Shown here piece by piece: positions 23,516 through 38,857 of a stretch of 64,000 bases of DNA. Positions within the stretch are counted from its first letter, which is position 1; each line of letters starts with the position of its first letter. A program made the translations under genes and the position numbers. The notes beneath the pieces were generated by a model. The model made no database searches, was not told the origin of the DNA, and saw only the letters and a list, made by a program, of their open reading frames with translations. This DNA comes from Calliphora vicina (Eukaryota; Arthropoda; Insecta; Diptera; Calliphoridae), in NCBI RefSeq assembly GCF_958450345.1, contig NC_088783.1:98389302-98453301 (forward strand), given 5' to 3'.

Positions 23516-25628
23516 TCAGCCCCTATGGGTACCTGGTATGGCTCTACAATAGAAATTAGGCAACGTGAATGGATCGGGGTCGGTATCCAACGGGTCCATA
23601 GCAATACCAATCGGCGAGAGATACTTATATCTTGTCCAGTCCGTAGACTTCTCATTCTCATAGATGTCATTCATCAGGGCATTGTCATGAAGACCAAGAT
23701 TCTCCACAGATTTCCTTTGGAGGTCGAAGGCATACCTACACAAAGGTTTGACCCCCGACTTGGTATATATATACGAGTTGGAGTATCTCTTAGTCAAGGT
23801 TTGAAAATTTCTCCCAATGCATTTACGTAATATTCCCCTCTCACATATTTCCAATTCCCTTGCGACTATAGGTGAAATAGAAAACCAGTTCGGAAATGCA
23901 TATATAAGGGCTGATCTGATGGCAACTTTGTACAGAAGGATCTTTGTGTCCTGGTGAAGATATGGACTATTAAATAAAGTGGAAAACATACCAGTTATAC
24001 GTTTAGCTTTGGTAAGAAATATTCTTCCATGATTATTAAATTTTATCAGCTTATCAAAGTTGACGCCAAGGTACTTTATTCCAGATTTGAATGGAATTTC
24101 AACTCCGTTGAGAGAAAGATTCAGAAGTTTACTTTCTGGAACCACGTAATAAGGACATTTACCTGACGCATTTCTTAAGCAAATGGCCTCCGATTTTGCT
24201 GCATTTATTCTGACGCCCCACATTCCATAATAATCATTGATTGTGCCAAGGTGAAGTTTCGCGTTATGTAATGCCTGTAATGGGGAAGCATGGTGTGAAT
24301 ATATTAGGCAGTCAAGCGCATATAAGATGTCCTTTGTGTTTCCTACACAGTGAGGAAAATCGTTTAGAAAAAGATTAAACAAGTATGGTGCTAGTACACT
24401 CCCTTGGGGTACACCGCTTTTTACATTGTCAAAACCAGAAGTTGAATCGTTGATTTGTACACAAAACCTGCGGTTTGTGAAATAACTTTCAAACATCTTC
24501 ACAAGGAAAGGATCAACATCAAGCTCAATTAGTTTGTAGAGAATTCCCGCATGCCAAGCTGAATCAAAGGCCTTTTCAATGTCTAGGGAAATGGCGACGG
24601 TACATATCTTTTCTCTCAGGTTTTGGATGACATCATTGTGGAATTTCAAAAGAGCATGTTGTGTAGAATGATGTTTTTAAACCCAAATTGGAATGTTGAC
24701 ACAGGGACAATCACAAAATCATTTTCGAGTTTATACTTGAGAATGTGTTCAAATACTTTTCCGATATTTGACAGCAGTGATATTGGACGAAAGTCTGCAG
24801 GGTTGTGACTGCTCTCCTTCTTCTTTATTGGCAAAATCTTGGCTGATTTCCATGCTGTAGGAAAATAATAAGGCAATTGTTAAATATTATGGTTAATAAT
24901 TTTAACGATGTGTCAGGGAGCTTTTTTAGAATAAAATTGGAGATTCCATCGATGCCGTAAGATTTTTTGTTATTTACTTTCTTTACAATTTGTTTAACGT
25001 CGTCAAGATTGGTGAAATGGTAATTGTCAGGATTTAATAATGAGTTTGAGGTTATATCAAAAGAATAAATATGTTGTGGTAAAACTTCCAGCGTAGAGCA
25101 GATACGGGAAGAAATGTTGTTTAATGACCTTTCAGGAATGTTTTCACTGTAAACTCTGCTATAATATTCACGGAAATGATCTGCAATGCTTTCTTCATCG
25201 GAAATGGCAATGTTGTTGACAATTATTTGTTGGCAGAATGGGGACTTTTTTTTATCAATAGCCTCGTAGATTTGCTTAAAGGCAGTTGGGCCAGGTTTTA
25301 TTTTTTGTAGTTTGCTACTAAATATGTTGCCTTGTTCTATATTTATAAGCTCTTTAATAATTGTTCTTAAAAGTTGGATTTGTGATGAAATAGTTTTATA
25401 TTCTTGAGATACGCGATTTCCTGTACGATGGAAAATTTTCTTCAGGTCACTCTGCCATCTATGTTTAATTTTAAAAAACTTTCTAATATTCTCAGATATT
25501 GGGGCTTTGTTATGGTTCAATACAATCTTTTCGGAGTTAGCATTATGTATAGAAGTTAGAATAGAGTTGAATTGCGATATCAGGGAATCTATTTCAAAAT
25601 TCTGAAGATTCATATATTTAGATGGCAT
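23516..25628 (-). pseudogene. LINE reverse transcriptase with altered YADD box
   Basis: The N-terminal block (25628-24825) holds NKKSYGIDGISNFILKKLP. The next (24876-24646) holds WKSAKILPIKKKE and DFRPISLLSNIGKVFEHIL. The largest (24649-23516) holds ISLDIEKAFDSAWHAG, SGVPQGSVLAPYLFNLFLND and YALDCLIYS. Family members have YADD at the last site, so a Leu replaces the first catalytic Asp. C-terminal blocks GVKYLGVNFD-like (GIKYLGVNFD), SALIYAFPNW and CERGILRKC follow. Frame changes near 24870 and 24650 break the frame. In family members one protein carries endonuclease and RT. Confidence 0.85.
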
Positions 25629-26235
25629 ATGTCATTACAGGCAGCTTCCATATCTTGACGAAAAAGATTCCAGTTTGTGGATTACTTAATATTAAATCAC
25701 AGCGTCTGAGACCCAATTCTAGTTTGACTGGAAAATGGTCTGAGAATGAGGGTAAGGTTGAAACTCTTAAGTTTTGGGAACTAGTATCAAAGAGATGAGG
25801 GCTTAACAGGAAGTGATCCAAAAAAGACGCTCCATTTGGATATGACGGTTTGTCGTCACAAACAAACACTGGCCACTTGTAGGATTTTTGAAAGGCCATT
25901 ACTTAAAGCGTTGACTGGAAGATTTCCGGGAATATAAATTGACCCAATTAAATATTTTTTGAGGACGTTATTTGTATTGAGTTTTATTTGAATAAAATTA
26001 CAATAGAAGCCCGTATCGCCAATGCTAATACGACTATAAGCAATATTGTCCCTTATGACGATTGCGACTCCGATGGGGGAGTGGTCGTAGACAAAGTTAT
26101 ATACCTTAAGATAAACTTTTCGATTTACACTTAGGCGGCATTCTTGTATGAAGCCAATGTCAATAGGGTGTTATATAGATCGATTTGACGACTTGTATCC
26201 ACAAGTGATCTAACATTGAAAGTTAAAAAGTTAAA
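25618..26235 (-). pseudogene. LINE endonuclease domain, frameshifted
   Basis: The minus strand begins LTFNVRSLVDTSRQIDLYN and continues in shifted frames through GFIQECRLSVNRKVY-like, PIGVAIVIRDNIAYSRI and GSIYIPGNLPVNAL to NGASFLDHFLLSP and SFSDHFPVKLEL. The final SDH motif is the conserved C-terminal block of APE-type LINE endonucleases. At least two frame changes lie between 26200 and 25900. It adjoins the RT region directly. Confidence 0.75.
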
Positions 26236-26239
26236 AAAT

Positions 26240-27490
26240 CTATGGTCCATAAACGCTTTTAACTTTGGAAAGTAGGCTTAAAAAAACTTTTTTTGCCTCA
26301 TTCTTTGACATAGTTTTGTAGTCCGAGAGAAATTTATTTATTTCATTCTCCAGTGATATTTCTTCTGGTTCCAAGAAAAGGTTGGCAAGCTTTAAAAATT
26401 CATCTATAACATGAGTTTTCTTCTTAAAGGAGTTATCAGCCTGAGTTGGTTGCGTTTTCAACATACTAGCAAATGACTTACCAGGCGAGACTAGGGATGA
26501 ATTAATGACTTTGTTAACATTAGCATTTGCAGTACTTTTGGCCTCTTTGGCTTTCTGTATACGCTCCTTCTTGCCAGACAGATATTTTTTAAATGCAGGG
26601 CATCCTCGCCAGTTTGCCGGATGACCAGAATTGCCACAGTTAACACAGCACGGTTCAGAGTTCGTTGAATCATTACGAGGACAAGAACCTGGTTGGTGGG
26701 ATTCATTGCATTTAACACATTTAAACTCTGAATTGCAATTCCGGGAGATATGTCCCCAGTGTTGACATCGGTGGATATCCTGTTTCTTTCTCTTTGGTTT
26801 TTCCCATAAAACTGTTTGATTCATTAAATATTTAATGTTGGCTATATCCCCCAATTTCTTGCCTGGAATCAAGGATATTAGAAATAAACCAGTATCCAAG
26901 TTGTTTTTCCTTGAAAAATTTGTTACCTTGGATACTGTACCAGGGGCCTGATTATCCAGAGCTGTTTTGATATCATCTACCTCGGTTTTATAATACAAAC
27001 CACGAAGAACTAAGGATATTTGTTTAAATTCCTTTGGTGTAAATGAGTATGAGTTTATTTTCTTCTCTTTTAGAATTGCCATCATTTCTGTATGAACTGA
27101 AGCATCTGACAAATACAATTTACTTTTGTGTTTGTTAACATTCTTTATTTTGAAGAATATTTTTGGTGATTTGGCATCCAGTTGTTCGCAGAGGTGTTTT
27201 ACATTTACATCATAAAGAATTATTGGTGGGCAGAATGATTTACCAGGTCTTGGAGCATCCTTTGATCCAGAAGCCTTATCCTTCGCCGCATTTCTGTTGT
27301 CCGTACAATGTCCGTGGCCATTGTTCTGTATCTCCAAATTAGCAAGGCAAGAAAATTTATTCTGATTATTCGGATCAAACGTCGCAGAGATATTTCCGTT
27401 CAGATGCGATACGTCCACGTTAGCATGTGAGGATCCAGCACCACCAAATCTTGGCCTTTTACCATTATCACCAACAGGCTGTTTGAAGCA
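26240..27490 (-). pseudogene. LINE ORF1 (gag-like) with CCHC zinc knuckles
   Basis: The frame is open from about 27490 to 26240 but has no ATG at its head. It reads in from KRPRFGGAGSSHAN before a GTG codon at 27418, so the true start is lost. It encodes about 390 residues. SYSFTPKEFKQISLVLRGLY lies in the mid domain. The zinc knuckles follow: CQHWGHISRNC, CVKCNESHQPGSC and CCVNCGNSGHPANWRGCP. This arrangement is the jockey-clade nucleic-acid-binding ORF1. The lysine-rich tail ends just before the endonuclease region. Confidence 0.85.
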
Positions 27491-29097
27491 AGTCCAATAT
27501 CAAATATAATCCACTTTTTTGCGTTATCCACTTGTTGAATCACAACTTTGCAAAGGGAATGTAAGTATTTTGTTCGTTTTTAAAAGTTTTTGCAAACTTC
27601 TTGTTATAAAAACAAGTTTTTATTTCCAAACTAAAAAGTAAATCTTGTTTTCTTCGCAATCCAATTGAAATCCATATATACACAAAAATGCCACCAATAT
27701 GAAAGCCGATTTATTAACAACATAATAGGGAAATCTCTCGTTGCAAGTATTTACTGGGAAAGTAAATGAACCAGTGTCGCCACTTCATGTGTAATTACAC
27801 ATATTGTGTGTAATTTTAACTTGGATGTGTAGCCCATGTGTAATTGAGTGAATGTGTAATTCATGCGTAATTTTAAATTCTAATTATATCCAAAATATAT
27901 TGTCAATGTATGTTTTTTATCTATATTTTGGATTTTAATTGAATGAATGAATTATGGATTGTTCAGATTTCAAAACCGACTGAAATAAATATGTACATTT
28001 ATATGAGGGAAAGTAGCTATATCCTCTATTGTAGTTAATAAATACAAATCCAGTATCTCTAAATGTATTCATATTTATTATATTGTACTCGTTTGTTACT
28101 CAGTATAATGGAATTATATGTACTAGGATCGCCCGGTGGCCTAAATTTGAAAACCATACATGTTATATTAATATTGGTGGACAATAACATACTTAAAAGT
28201 GTATTACAAAAAAACGTGTGGCCTATTTATATATAGGATGAAGATATGAATCAAGTTTGAACTAAATTAACATTAAGGTTTGCAGAAAAATGCGATAAGT
28301 AATTCGGAGATTGCTATGTTTGGTTTTCCAGGTGGACATTTCGCCGTTTATGATAGTTTTGTTTGCGTAATATTGGTAATAGAAACTAAATTTTAGTTTA
28401 TATACATATAAGACTTTTAATTCCAACATGAAAAAAATATAAAACAACAAATACTATTCGATAACTATACATTTTTACAAGTTATTATAAATTGTTATTG
28501 GAAAAACGTTAATTTTCATGATAACCCAAAATCTAAAATTTGTATTTTTATAATTTTAAATTGTTTATAGAATAAGGGTAACGGTATTTACAGATAACGG
28601 TATAAACTATTATATAGGTAATGGTAATTGCAGTTATTTCGGGGTAACGTTAGCCAATCTTAAGAGAAAAAAACAACAACGTAGGAATTTGTGTGAGAAA
28701 AATTTATTTACAAATTGTTACTAGTTATTTTTTTGTACCCGTAAGAACTGTTTTGTGTTTATACTATTGTCTGTCTGGTTTCTGGTTTGTGTCAAAGAAT
28801 AACAAGAAGGGAAGGCTCTCTCTTTTTCTACAACAACAACCTCTCTCTCTTCTCACATACAAGCAGTGTTGCCAATTTAGCCCTTTTTGGGCTAAATTTA
28901 GCCCTTTTCAATCTTGTTTAGCCACAAAAAAATTAATTTAGCCTTTAGCCATTTTTTTAGCCTTTTTATACCCTTCAGCTTCGTGAGAAGGGTATATATA
29001 AGTTTGTCATTCCGTTTGTAATTTCTACATTTTTCATTTCCGACCCTATAAAGTATATATATTCTGGATCCTTATAGATAGCGGAGTCGATTAAGCC

Positions 29098-29247
<150 letters not shown>

Positions 29248-29339
29248 GTTGAAATCAATTTTCTGAAGGCCCCAGATATCTCCGGGATCCAAATCTTCAA
29301 CAATTCTGTCAGACATACTTTCACACAATGTATTGCATG

Positions 29340-29800
29340 CTTTGACAAAAAAACAACAAAACGTATGCTTGGGTGTGCAAGCTTTGTGTATTTGGTTTTT
29401 TTTTTGTTTCTTTTGGCGTTGTTGTTGTTTTTTATACAACTAAACGTTTGTTTGGTTGTGTGTTGGTTTTTTTGACAAAAAAGCAACAAAACGTATGTTT
29501 TTGGATGTGCATGCTTTGCGTATTTTGTTTTTTTTTGTGTTTTGTTTCTTTTGGCGTTGTTGTTGTTTTTTATACAACTAAACGTTTGTTTGGTTGTGTG
29601 TTGGTTTTTTTGACAAAAAATCAACAAATCGTATGTTTGAATGTGCATGCTTTGCGTATTTTGTTTCTTTTGGCGTTGTTGTTGGTTTTTATACAATTAA
29701 ACGTATGTTTGGATGTGTGTTGGTTTCATTGCCTTGCGTATTTTGTTTTTTCTTTTGGTGTTTTGTTTCGTTTGGCGTTGTTGTTGTTTTTTGTGTTCTT
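29340..29800. repeat. Tandem array of ~131-138 bp TTTTG-rich units
   Basis: Units beginning GACAAAAAA..CAACAAA..CGTATG start at about 29343, 29474 and 29612. Each holds TTTCTTTTGGCGTTGTTGTT and ACAACTAAACGTTTGTTTGG. A partial fourth unit follows to about 29800. Confidence 0.8.
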
Positions 29801-30220
29801 GATAAATTTAGGATGCTGTACGCTGAAAGTGGGCAATGTACATACATATATACTAATTATAAAAAATAATAATGCATCCACAACAAAGGTGAAGGGTATA
29901 TAAGATTCGGCATAGCCGAATATATCACTCTTACTTGTTTATTTTCATTTAGACATATGGGGCATTTCACGTCAAGTGAACCAACTTTTGAAATCGATGT
30001 CTTCCGATCGCGATGAAATTTGTTAGTTCTATTGGATAGTAATTCGGACACCATTTTTCAACAAGATCGGTCAAGAACTCTCTGAGTTATAGGAGGTCAA
30101 AATTTGACATTTTGGCCAAACAGGTGTTTTTTTTTTATCCATATAACTTATTACCTATTGTTCTTAGCAAAATGTGTCCCAAATAGTTTAGATAGCTATT
30201 TATGCAATCTTAGGATTGAA

Positions 30221-30240
30221 AGCTTAGGTCTTTTCCTAAG
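30221..30240. repeat. Small palindrome within the terminal repeat
   Basis: GCTTAGG and CCTAAGC flank TCTTTT, giving a 7-bp stem. The mirror copy is at about 33619-33638 in the right terminal repeat. Present in both ends, it could be a transposase or structure-determining site. Confidence 0.6.
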
Positions 30241-30364
30241 CGACCTATATGGTTCTTAAAAAAACTATTTATTGTCATTCTGAAGACATACGGAAATCAG
30301 TTTTTTAGAAACAGCGTTAAAGTTAAGACGTGTGTTATTTACATAAATACTTACAAAATTCAAA

Positions 30365-32079
30365 ATGTCTACGACTTCTAAAAAGGCTAAGGTTGAAAAT
30401 GAAATTTATTCGTCTTTTTGTTTTAATCCCTTTAACAAAATGAAGCACAGATCATCAGATATGCGAAATATTTCCGACGGCTTATTAAAAAAATTCCCTA
30501 CGCTGTCAAAACGATTGAAAATTTGTTGATCATGCAGGAAAGAGCTCGGAAAGTTGAACGAATTACCGAATTTGAATAGTAATGAGCCTTGCGTTGAAGT
30601 TATTCCAGATGAAGACAAAAGTAATTCCGAGAATGAAGACAGAACTGTTGATGATGATGGTTATTCTAACTTTTCAAATTCAACGAATGAGTGTCGAAAC
30701 CAATACCATAAGGATGCAGTAGAAGTTCTTGAACAAATAAAAGAGAAATACAAAACGTCACAGAGTGAAGCTGAAAGAATTCAACTTCTCACGCTTGCTC
30801 CAAGAACATGGAGTTCTGCAAAAACAATGACTGAGTTTGGAACGTCTCAACGAAAAGCAAGAATTGCTAAACAATTGGTTGCTGAGCATGGGATTCTCAC
30901 ACTCCCAAACAAAAAGAAGGGAACAACTTTGGAGTGCGATACTAAATCTCTAATAACTCAGTTTTATCAGCGAGATGATATGAGTCGCCTGATGCCAGGG
31001 ATGAAAGACTGGATGTCTGTACGAATCGATGGCAAGAAAGTTCAAATACAGAAGAGAATGGTTCTCTGTAACCTGAATCAAAGAAAATTTAATCAACTCT
31101 TTTGATCGAGAATGTATTGAGGAGTTAAAATTTGAATCTTGGCTTCAGACTGAAAGATGCACACTGAAAACCATAATTTTAAATGTGGATGATTTTGTGG
31201 AAGAACTGTGTAGAGGATTGCTAAATTTGAGAACCCATGACTTTTTAGTCAAAGAGCAGTGGTCATTCTTCAAGGACTTGAAAACACATTTGAAGTCTGG
31301 TGAATTCATTATTTCATTTGATTTCGCAGAGAACTATAAATATGTTCTTCAGGATTCCATACAATCATTCCACTTCAATAACGACCAAGCAACTATATTC
31401 ACAGTAGTTATTTACTACATGAAAGAAGAAAACCTGGAACACAAAAGTATGGCAATCATATCCGACGATTTAAAACATGACACCGTTGCAGTTTATGAGT
31501 ACCAGAAGATAATACTAAATTATCTAAAATCAAAACTTACAGTAGAAAAGGTATACTACGTTTCGGACGGAGCTCGTCAACATTTTAAAAACAAAAGTAG
31601 CTTCGCAAATCTTACAGCTCATGAAAAAGATTTTGGAATGCCAGCTGAGTGGCATTTTCATCCTACTGCTCATGGTAAAGGAGCATGTGATGGTATTGGA
31701 GCAAACCTCAAAAGAAATGCAGCGAAGTATATGCTCTCATCAAGATCGCATCTTAGATGCGACTGCTTTATTCCATTGGGCAAAGAATTATTGTAAAGAA
31801 ACTAAAATAGTTTTTAGTAGCAAAGAGGATCATGAGGAAACATTGAAAACACTAAAGAGCAGATTCGATGCTGCGGTAACAATCGATGGCACTGCTCAAT
31901 ACCATGCTTTCATACCGCTTGTCGATGGAAGACTCAAATTAAAAAAGTTTTCTGCATCTACTCAATGCGATTTCTTTCCAAAGCCAAAAAAGAAGCCAGC
32001 AGCGAAATCAGTAGCTGAATCTAATAACGCCAAGAAAGGATTGACAAAAAAAAAAGCAGCTAATAAAGGTGACAAATAA
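30365..32079 (+). pseudogene. Decayed transposase, DFAENY/SDGA/HGKGACDGIG family
   Basis: The frame opens at ATG 30365 and meets a TGA at 30527 inside a C-x-x-C-like motif (KIC then SCRKEL). It continues to 31105 with LAPRTWSSAKTMTEFGTSQ and MKDWMSVRIDGKKVQIQKRM. A deletion or frameshift follows. The catalytic part at 31185-31796 holds FIISFDFAENYKYVLQD (probable first Asp), VYYVSDGARQHFKNKS (second) and AEWHFHPTAHGKGACDGIGA. A last frame (31780-32079) is lysine-rich. I know this motif set from transposon-derived proteins in insects and cnidarians but not its formal superfamily. The copy is inactive. Confidence 0.75.
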
Positions 32080-32196
32080 GGAGGATAAAAGTATGGATAT
32101 TTGAAAATTTAAAAACTTCATAAATTAAGTGTAAAAATAGTTATTATATAAATTGATCTATTGTGATTAAGATTAAATTTTACTATATTATTCATG

Positions 32197-33587
<1,391 letters not shown>

Positions 33588-35724
33588 TAAATTAATTATT
33601 ATTACGACCATATAGGTCGCTTAGGAAAAGACCTAAGCTTTCTTAAAAAAAATAAAAAAAAAAAATAAAAAGGGCCCATTTTGAAAAAAAAAGTCAAAAA
33701 TATTTTTGATTTAAAAAAAAAAATCAAAAATATTTTATTAAATTTTTTTAATTTTTTTTTTTTCGAAAGCTTGCATAAATAGCTATCTATTTGGGACACA
33801 TTTTGCTAATAACAATAGGTAATAAGTTATATGGATAAAAAAACACCTGTTTGGCCCAAATGTAAAATTTTGACCTCCTATAACTCAGAGAGTTCTTGAC
33901 CGATCTTGTTGAAAAATGGTGTCCAAATTACTATCCAATAGAACTAACATTGGTGCAAATTTCATCGCGATCGGAAGACATCGATTTCAAAAGTTGGTTC
34001 ACTTGACGTGAAATGCCCCATATATATTTACTCTAATGAAAATTATATATTTACTTTAATGATCCGAAATTTATGCTGTTGAAAATTAGTAAAATCAGTT
34101 CAAAAAAATTGGCAGGGATATTATGACAAAAATTAACTAAAAATTTTGAACCAGTAAACAATTTAAGCACATACAAATTGTTGGACCTTCCATACATTAA
34201 AAAAATGCCATAACTAATATAGAGAAAATGGACGTTATTTGAATAAAAATTGTTAATAAATATGTTAATGTATTACGCGCGGGTCCGGGCGTTTATAAAA
34301 TCATATATAGGGTTAAAGAGAATACTTTTAACTTTATCTGGGCGATGTATAGACGTAAATATAGTAGTTTAACAAATATTTTATAACACATGCCATTGTA
34401 GTATACCGTTTTCAAAGACTACAATCCAACCAATTTAGAAAGAAAAATTCAGTTCATTATCGATAATAATTTAGCTATGATCATTTTTATCTGATCAAAT
34501 ATAGAAAATTAACTTTTTTCCAAATTTAAATTAAATATATATGTTTACATATTTTGGCTATCTTAGTTTTGATATGTTTACTAACTAATGGCAAAATTTA
34601 TGTTTTTGCCAATGAAAATCAATTCTGTCCGGCGACGTGTATAATTTATAGAATAATTTTTTTTGGCATTACATGAGAGGCATATTTGCCATATATTCAC
34701 TTATCAAAATATTCTCCATCGATTTCGAAGTTATCACAAATGATTCTTTAAACATAATTTGTCTTCATATAAACAATTTGCATAGGAGCATTTTGCAGAC
34801 CAGGTGATAAATACGAGGTTTTATATACGTGTGGCCACATATTACGCTATTTTAAAGTTAAGGATCAACATACAGGAATAAATATTCTTATTTTATTGCA
34901 TTTGAACGTGTGTTATTTTCATACATTTTTGTTTGTCTATTCGGCATAGCCAAATGTAACATTCTAAGTTGTTTTTTGTGTCAAATGTATGTATTTTTTT
35001 AATTAAAAATGTTAGCCCTTTTTTAGCCTTTTTTATCTAAGTATTTAGCCCTTTTTGTTCACCATGAATTGGCAACACTGCATACAAGTAGTATGTGAAT
35101 TCAACACACTGAGAGAGAGATTTATCTTCAAAACTTTTTATTGAAAATTGCAATAAAATTGCAATTCTAACACAAACTTTCACAAACACATAACATTTTT
35201 TAATTTTTTTACACTCATTTAAACCTTTAAATTAACCGAAACATGTATATTTTGCACAAACGAAAAATATATTTTTTAATTTTTTTTGACATTAAATTTT
35301 TGGGTGTTGAAATTAAAACTGAAAAAAACACATTTGTAAAATTTCGTATTGAAAATTAATACAAAATTCAAATAACTTTAATTTTTGCAGAAATTATTGA
35401 ATAAAAAGATGAAAAATCTATTTATAAAACCTTTCTAGATTAAATATAAAATAAATGATTTGAGAATAGTCCGAATTTATAAATTTAATTGTAATAAAAT
35501 TTTGTTATAATTTTTAAGGTCGCTTTTATACAACTATGTGTGTTTGAGGAGTGTGGTGAAAGTGGTTTTTTCACTAATACATATAAACAACATGTTACCA
35601 ATACATTTATATAGTGAGGTTTTTTTTGACAGCCGACTTAGGTTTTTTTTGACAGCGTTTCACTTCTTGTTATTATTCTTTTGTTTGTGTTTTAAATAAT
35701 AAATTAACAAATAAATATAATTTT

Positions 35725-38198
35725 CATATTCCAGGTTTTATATTTCATCCCACGAATCATCCTGATGGTAAGGCACATGGAGGTACTGGTATTTTAATTA
35801 GAAATAGGATAAAACATTATACCCTAGACAAATTTGCAAGCAACATCCATTTTCTTAGAATGTGGAGTTGGAGATTTGACTCTAAGCTCAATATATTGCC
35901 CCCCACGATTTTCTGTGACTAAGGAACTTTTTGAAGAATGTTTTAATACACTAGGAGATCGTTTCCTGGCTTGTAGCGACTACAACGCTAAGCATACATA
36001 TTGGGGTTACAGATTAATGAATTCCAAAGGCAGACAGATGTACAGGACTCTAGTTGAATTGCTTAGATTTATATCACCTGGTCAGCCCTCATATTTGCCT
36101 TCTGATCCTAGAAAAATACCTGATCTAATAGATTTTGCCATATCAAGGAATATAAACAGAAACTCTGTTACTGCAGAAATATCATATGAACTATCTTCTG
36201 ATCATTCTCCCGTTATACTACACTATTACGGCCAACATCAATCGTCTCATATGGAAGCTTCATTATTCAAGACTGATTGGTTGAAATATAGAAAATACAT
36301 CAGCAGGCACATCCACACTGAATATAACATACAGTGTGAGGAAGATATCAACGATTGTATCAGAGACTTCAAGTCACTCTAAGTGCCAAATTCCTCCTAA
36401 TCCTAAAATGTGTATTTCTAAGGCAGAAATTAATAGACTCCTCCTCGAAAAGAGGAGATGTAGAATAGATTGGCAACACAACAGATCCCCTGCTGCTAAG
36501 CAGAGGCTGTCCATTGCAAGCAAGAAATTAAAAAGAGCCCTTCAGTCTGAAGAGGATCGCAGAAACCGAAACTATATTGTAAGTTTAACCAGTACTAAGC
36601 ACATAAACTTCTCCCTTTGGAAGGCAGCTAGGAATATTAAGCCACCGGTAGAGGGTCAAAGTCCGATAAGAAAATCTAATGGTTCCTGGGCACGTAGTGC
36701 AAAGGATAAAACCGTAGTTTTCGCTGAACACTTAAGTAATGTGTTCCAACCAAACCCCCCATCAAATAATTTTGTATTGGGGGATTTACCTGTTCGGATA
36801 GGAACAGACTCCGAACTAATCAATGTTAGTATAGAAGATGTTCAGAGGACCATAAAGGACAATCTTAAACTAAGAAAATCTCCAGGTTATGATTTAATTA
36901 CACCTTCCATGATTGGAAACCTACCAGATGTGGCAATTATTGTGCTCACAGTATTATTCAATGCGATCTTGTCTCTAGGAGTATTTCCGAATGATTGGAA
37001 AATCTCCCAAATTATAATGATACCCAAGCCAGGAAAGGATTTGACATTGGCATCATTCTACAGACCTATTAGCCTATTGCCTTGCTTGTCTAAACTATTT
37101 GAGAGAATAATCCAAGGGAAAATTTTAACATACTTAAATAGTCAAAACATTATCCCAGATCATCAATTCGGATTCCGTAAACATCACGGAACAATTGAGC
37201 AAGTTAACCGACTAACTGGAGAGATACGAAAATCTTTCGAACTTAAAAAGTACTGTTCGGCAATATTTCTAGATGTTGCCCAGGCTTTTGACAAGGTATG
37301 GCATAAAGGTCTAATACACAAGATTAAATGCCTACTGCCTTCTAGCACTCACAAAATACTAGAGTCTTACCTATCGGATCGCTTGTTTAGGATAAAATGC
37401 GGCGATTATGTGACAAGCGACTATGCGATCAATGCTGGTGTACCTCAGGGAAGTGTTCTAGGACCAACCCTGTACTTATTACACACCTCAGACTTGCCCG
37501 AGTCTGAAGAATTAACCATTTCCACCTTTGTAGATGACACTGCAATTCTTAGTTCTCATGTGGACTTAAATGTAGCATCTAGAAACCTTGATAATTATCT
37601 CAGGCACGTGGAGACGTGGTTAAAAAATTGGAGAATACAAGTGAACGAAATCAAAAGCAAGCACATAACGTTTTCACTTAGGAGAGGAAATTGTCCACCA
37701 GTGACACTAAACAGTGTGAACATCCCACAGTCTGACCACGTTACATACCTTGGCATTCATTTAGATAGACGTCTTACTTGGCGTCGGCACATAGAAGCCA
37801 AGCGGCTCCACATGAAACTAAAAGCTTCTAATTTACACTGACTAGTCCACCACCAATCGAAATTAAGCCTTAACTGCAAAGTCATCCTGTATAAGACAGT
37901 CTTAAAACCAATTTGGACATAAGGAATCCAATTATGGGGAACAGCAAGCAATACCAGTATAGATCTTATACAGAGGGCACAATCCAAAATTCTAAGAACC
38001 ATGACGGGAGCTCCATGGTACATAAGAAACGAGAACATCCACAGAGACTTAGATGTACCCTTGGTCAAAGATGAATTCAGAAAAACTCGTGAAGCTTATT
38101 TATCAAAATTACATCATCATCCGAACCCACTCGCAAGGCTACTTACAGTAACTCAAGACAGCTCATGGCTTCGTAGAGCTGATTTACCACTCATCTAA
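35725..38198 (+). pseudogene. Jockey endonuclease-reverse transcriptase with stops
   Basis: The endonuclease part reads GKAHGGTGILIRNRI, then after a frameshift near 35830 LSSIYCPPRF, CSDYNAKHTYWG and SSDHSPVIL. A second frame change near 36375 leads into the RT frame: KSPGYDLITPSMIGNLP, YRPISLLPCLSKLFERI, FLDVAQAFDKVWHKGLI, GVPQGSVLGPTLYL and TFVDDTAILSSH, the catalytic box with Val at its second position. In-frame stops occur at 37839 and 37920. Beyond them GIQLWGTAS and LDVPLVKDEFRKTREAYLSK run to the end at 38198. It is inactive but only moderately diverged. Confidence 0.9.
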
Positions 38199-38313
38199 TT
38201 TTCCAAATATGATTCTCCACTGAGAGAACAATAATTGTTTAGTTTTAAGATTTAATTACATATTGTAAGGCCTAGAAATTAAAGGCCTAGAATTAATAAA
38301 CGTAAAAAAAAAA
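35725..38313 (+). mobile_element. 5'-truncated jockey LINE with TSD
   Basis: The element begins inside its endonuclease (HIPGFIFHPTNHPDGKAHGG) and ends in an A-run at 38304-38313. It is flanked by ATAATTTT at 35717-35724 and 38314-38321, a plausible 8-bp target duplication. A truncated start, a 3' A-tail and flanking duplication are the marks of target-primed LINE insertion. It sits within the outer hAT element, right of the inner one. Confidence 0.85.
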
Positions 38314-38857
38314 ATAATTTTTAAACAAATAGTAAAAAATATTTATCTTTGAAACTGAAAACAAAACTGATTTCAAAGCACTTAATATAAATTAGGAATA
38401 AATTAAAATTCGAAAGCAAACAGTGTGCTATTTTTAAATATTGTTAAATTTTTAATAGAAATGTAACAATTTCCAATGGAACAATCTCCGAATGGACATT
38501 GATTAATATTTGTAAAAAGCGTATTTGGGATTGACATATTTGACTGATCTCAAGAATTCATTAAATTAGAAAAGTTCACTAAAAAAAGAGATTGCTAACC
38601 TTGCTTTAATACCCCTCATATATCCAATTCTTGGATAAATTATAATCACCGCAAGTGAAAATTGTCCATTGACAATAAAGTGATCGTATTTGGTCCAAAC
38701 ATCCCAGAGTCCACTGTGACAAACCTTTTATATTCATGACAATTTTAGACAATTTCTCCTATTGAAATCACGAAAATTTATTTACATGTGTAATTTAGGC
38801 ATGAGGCATGAGGCATGTGTAGTTTATAATTTTCTTGGTGGCAGCACTGAAATGAAC

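Larger units (their letters stand above)
23470..27500 (-). mobile_element. Nearly full-length jockey-type LINE
   Basis: On the minus strand this runs from ORF1 (gag with zinc knuckles, 27418-26240) through an endonuclease (about 26235-25618) and a reverse transcriptase (25628-23516) to a short 3' region rich in TTTA near 23475-23510. The order ORF1, endonuclease, RT without LTRs defines a non-LTR retrotransposon. The protein motifs fit the jockey superfamily. No A-tail or target duplication could be fixed, so both ends are approximate. Frameshifts and a mutated catalytic motif show it is inactive. Confidence 0.85.

Noticed and set aside
23510..23830. 106-residue plus-strand frame
   Set aside because: It is the antisense shadow of the LINE reverse-transcriptase C-terminus.
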